Shown here in pieces: positions 60,901 to 64,000 of a stretch of 64,000 bases of DNA; position 1 is the first letter of the stretch; every line of letters begins with the position of its first letter. The notes under the pieces are model-generated. The model was not told the DNA's origin and did no database searches. It worked only from the letters and a program-made list of their open reading frames with translations. A program made the position numbers and the translations under genes. The stretch lies in assembly GCA_015501605.1 (NCBI GenBank), contig JADNRZ010000011.1:1240001-1304000 (forward strand), in the 5' to 3' direction. This stretch comes from Panaeolus papilionaceus. Its lineage: Eukaryota > Basidiomycota > Agaricomycetes > Agaricales.

Positions 60901-61322
60901 GCCCACCCAAGGCTGGCTTGATGATGCGGAGCTCGAGCGATGAGAAGGCGACTGCGGCTGCTGGTGGGCATGTGTTGGGGAGTGGCCCGAATCAGGTGTG
61001 GGTGCCGCCGAAGATGGACAGGGAGGATATGGATTATGTGTTGAGGGATAAGGAGAGGGAGGGGCATTCGTATTCGGCCCATTCCACCAGCACTAGAGGG
61101 GTTTATGGGATGACGAGCGCCAGTATGGGTGTGTATGGGCAGAGTGGGCAGCATAGTAGTGCCCCGACGAGCCCGCAGGCTACATCTGTGAAGACGGGTG
61201 GGTTTGGGTGGTTTGGGAGGGGTGCGGTGGGTGAGAAGGATGAGAGGGCTGGGCATCAGAGGAGTGCGAGTGTGAGACCGCCGAGTAGGATGAGCATGGG
61301 GATGGGGAGGTTTGTGAGTTAA
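57914..61322 (+). CDS. RING-finger protein with coiled coil and Ser/Ala/Pro repeat tail
   Basis: Exons 57914-57998, 58062-58459 and 58934-59076 are well supported, and a last exon starts about 60040 and ends at the TAA at 61322. The first two exons encode an N-terminal RING: C-x2-C (CDVC), PCGHVLCAPC and CPFC, implying an E3 ubiquitin-ligase role. Coiled-coil segments follow (RQVEELEGEVRR, then QLRQEISQLRALA). The tail has repeated RSHTPGP and SSASAQAA units. Introns 2 (474 nt) and 3 (about 960 nt) are far longer than others here. Joining exon 3 (phase 2) directly to the visible acceptor at 60048 gives the wrong frame, so a small exon in the gap or another splice site is missing from this model. 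Substrate unknown. Confidence 0.68.
60211..60837 (+). repeat. Coding repeats SSASAQAA and RSHTPGP
   Basis: Within the RING gene's last exon, SSASAQAA occurs four times (starting near 60217, 60475, 60667 and 60787) and (R)SHTPGP three times (near 60385-60475). They make a low-complexity, Ser/Thr-rich, probably disordered tail. Confidence 0.7.
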
Positions 61323-64000
61323 GCGATGGTTTTGTTGAGGAGAGGAGAGGAGAGGAGAGAGGAGGAGATATTTATTTTTTGGTTATGCAGCCTTTGATTT
61401 TTCGATGGATACCCCCGCCCACCCGCCTTCGCATCGCTTGAAGCGATGTACTTAATACCTTGCACCCCTTCTCCACCCATACACACGCACGCATTAGCAT
61501 GGCATGACCCCCAGCATTTCGCATTGGACGCACGCACGCTCATATTCGCATTCGCATTTTCGACACTTTGGTTTCAATTTTAATCCTGGCTTTTTTACGG
61601 CTATGGTGATCGTCTGATTGATTTGGGCGGTTACGTAGAGCGACACCTTTTCCGCGTTAACATCTTCATCACACCCCTTCATCCATTCCACCTCGGCGCT
61701 CGTACCCCCCCTCCCTATTTTCGGATTTAATCCGACCTAAAAACGAGTGTCTAGTTTTTTTGATTCTGTTTCTTGCTTTTATGGGATTCTTTCTTTGTCT
61801 TGCATCTTTTTTTTCATCCACGTTTGCATTTCCCTTCCCTTCCCTTCCCGCTTTGCTTTTTTGTTTTTGTTTCTTGGAATTGGGCACGACACGACACATT
61901 TTTTGATACTATTGCTATGTTTTCACCACACCACACGGACACTGGATTCACGTTTCCCTTGTTTAATTACTTTACTTACGACTGGACATGACTCGACGAC
62001 TCGACTTTGGATTGGATTTATGACTTATGCGCCTTGCTTTGATTGCTTATGATTATGATTTATGCATATGGTCTCTCTTTGTCTTCCTATTCACGCCTTT
62101 CTATTCCATTCCATCCGTTTATCCGTCTATTATTCAGATCAGTCGCGCAGCGATCGATGGCACAACACAGCCATGATGGAATTGGAACGACAATTAAACA
62201 AGGAAGGAAAGCTGGATGTATAGAAGGAAGGAAGGAAGGCCCGAAGCGGGCTGATATACGCACCCCGAACACGAGGCAGACGCGCGTCAACTCTATCTGT
62301 GTCACTATTTTGGTTTTTTCAATTCAACCGCATACGGCACGGCGAGTACACCCCACCCCATTTGAGCCAGCGGGTCCTCACATGTCCCCTCCTCGCGTGG
62401 ACGTCCGAATCGGCATTGCATCATCGTTCCCCAACCCTCCCTTTGCCTATCCTACGCAGTCACCTTTATCCTCGTTCAAGCAGAGGCTGAGGCTAGCTGT
62501 TCAATCTAATTTGTTTTTTGCGATCAACAAAAACAAACTAGGAAGGGCAATGCGAATGCGAAAACAACATGCAACGATGATACAAACGCGATATGTCCTA
62601 TCGCGTTTAGCGCATGTTCCATCGATTAAGCATGCTGGACGCGATTTGGAAACGGAAACGGGACTCGGGCAGAGGGTTATTTCTGTGGGCGCGTTTTGTC
62701 TGCCTGGCTGCCTGGTTGGTGATGTTGTCATTCCTATGTCAATGTGCTCCCTCCCGATTGGCATTCCGAATGTATGACAGACACCCATTCATTGGGCGAG
62801 ACGTGGCGAGACGTTATCTGGGATCGATGCGATAATTACATTGCACAGCAAAGCAAGGCGAGTGTTGGATAGGAGATGCTGCGATGGGTATGTGAATTGG
62901 TTTTATATGTTCTATCTGTGTTGAAAATTTTTAATTGATGATGTGGCTTGTGGTTTAGATGGATGGTACTCCGATATCGATTGCCAGCGGATCATCTTCG
63001 TTGATTACGACGCGTTCATTGACCTAACGTAGCTTGGGCATAGGCGTCCTTTGATCCCGGAGCAGCAGCGCCAATATCAGTGGCAAAGTCGGCGACTCGA
63101 AAAAAAAATCCAATTTCAAGTGTTCCCGAGAGTTGTCGAGTTTTTTCAGTGTTTGTGTGGTTTTGCGGTTTGTATCGTCGTGCCCGTTCCTCTTTTTCAT
63201 TATTCTGTTTCGATTTTGTCTGCCTTTTCTTTTCTTTTCTTTTCTCTTTTCGATTTCTCTATTATCTCTGTCTAAACCCCTTATCTCTCGTCTCGCTTGT
63301 TTTATAATCGTTTAATTCCGGTCTCGTTCTCGCGTCTCCACATTTCTATCTGTTACTGCTAGCTAGATAGTTACTTTTCTCTATTCTCTCTGTTTCTCGT
63401 CGCTGTGTCTGATTTCTTGGTTTCGTTTCTCTTTTTCTCGTCACTTCCATTGTTCCCCCATCCCATCCATCCCATAGAGTTTCTTGCCTTGTCGGTTTCT
63501 CTGTTTCTCTCTCCGTCTCATCTCTTTCCCATTTTGTGCTATACTCATCTCTCTCTCTATTCATTCCTCTCGCGTTCTCATCCCCTCATTCACCATTGAT
63601 TGGTTCAGAATGAGAGTTGTATGAGCACGATGTGTAGCCCTGGTTTCCTTTCTCGTCTCTTTCTCATTTTCATTTTTCAATTTGTGTTTCTGTCTCGATT
63701 TCTCTTCTATCACTGTATTCTGACTTATGATCCCCGTAATGCCTCTCCTTTCTCTATCCCACATGCACACGGTGCTGTCGTTGGTCATAGCGATGGTCTA
63801 CTTCCCCTTTCCCCTCTTCACATTCCGACGTCATACGGATCCAATGTTCACCCCTCGAAATCCAATCGGTCTTTTCAATTCTAGGCCATACACCCACCAG
63901 ACACTCCACTAAAAACTCATACACCACGCTACCGCTCACGTGTATGCTCACTATCAATTCTCAACGCTTTCATGCACACCAGCACAAGCACACGCATAAA
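61323..64000. other. 3' region of the RING gene and unassigned pyrimidine-rich sequence
   Basis: T- and C-rich runs dominate, especially 63180-63720 (TTCTCTTTTC words). Open frames on both strands are low-complexity artefacts. This could be the 5' region of a gene beyond the right edge, but nothing inside the window supports one. Confidence 0.45.

Noticed and set aside
63051..63600. Several short Phe/Ser-rich frames near the right edge
   Set aside because: Products of CT-rich sequence in all frames, with no coding evidence.

Overview
The window looks like nuclear DNA of a mushroom-forming basidiomycete (Agaricomycetes). Protein genes are cut by many introns of about 45-90 nt with GT..AG ends and CTAAC-like branch points. 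Protein types also fit: a fungal Zn2Cys6 regulator, an F-box/leucine-rich protein, a P4-ATPase and a cluster of basidiomycete-style P450s. I rebuilt splice forms by hand. In every multi-exon model except the RING gene, the exon lengths sum to a whole number of codons.

Left part (1-28.3 kb), mostly housekeeping or regulatory: a small multi-pass membrane protein (minus); a 1,120-residue chromodomain / coiled-coil / C2H2 nuclear protein (minus); an ABHD12-like serine hydrolase (plus) lying between two identical, inverted, intron-bearing tRNA-Arg(ACG) genes; an F-box protein (minus); a Zn2Cys6 transcription factor (minus); a 12-exon phospholipid flippase (minus); and a Ser-rich protein of unknown role (plus).

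Middle part (29-47.9 kb), fast-evolving: three intact paralogous P450s with the same 11-exon structure, including a 14-nt exon. A small secreted Lys/Asp-repeat protein and an unusual Zn2Cys6-type nuclear protein lie after the first P450. The nuclear protein carries a near-exact copy of the histone H3 tail around K9/K14. The second and third P450s belong to a P450-ORC5 module present three times: (1) P450 relic plus ORC5 relic, (2) intact P450 plus intact ORC5-like gene, (3) intact P450 plus a deleted, frameshifted ORC5. A tRNA-Lys-derived relic sits inside module 3. A four-exon gene of unknown function (minus) closes this part.

Right part (47.9-64 kb): about 10 kb with no gene I can support, then a RING-finger gene (plus) with unusually long introns and a Ser/Ala/Pro repeat tail, then pyrimidine-rich sequence to the end.

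No operon-like organisation is expected. The P450s could oxidise lipophilic metabolites or xenobiotics, but I see no backbone biosynthetic enzyme beside them, so the cluster looks like tandem duplication and not a recognisable biosynthetic cluster.
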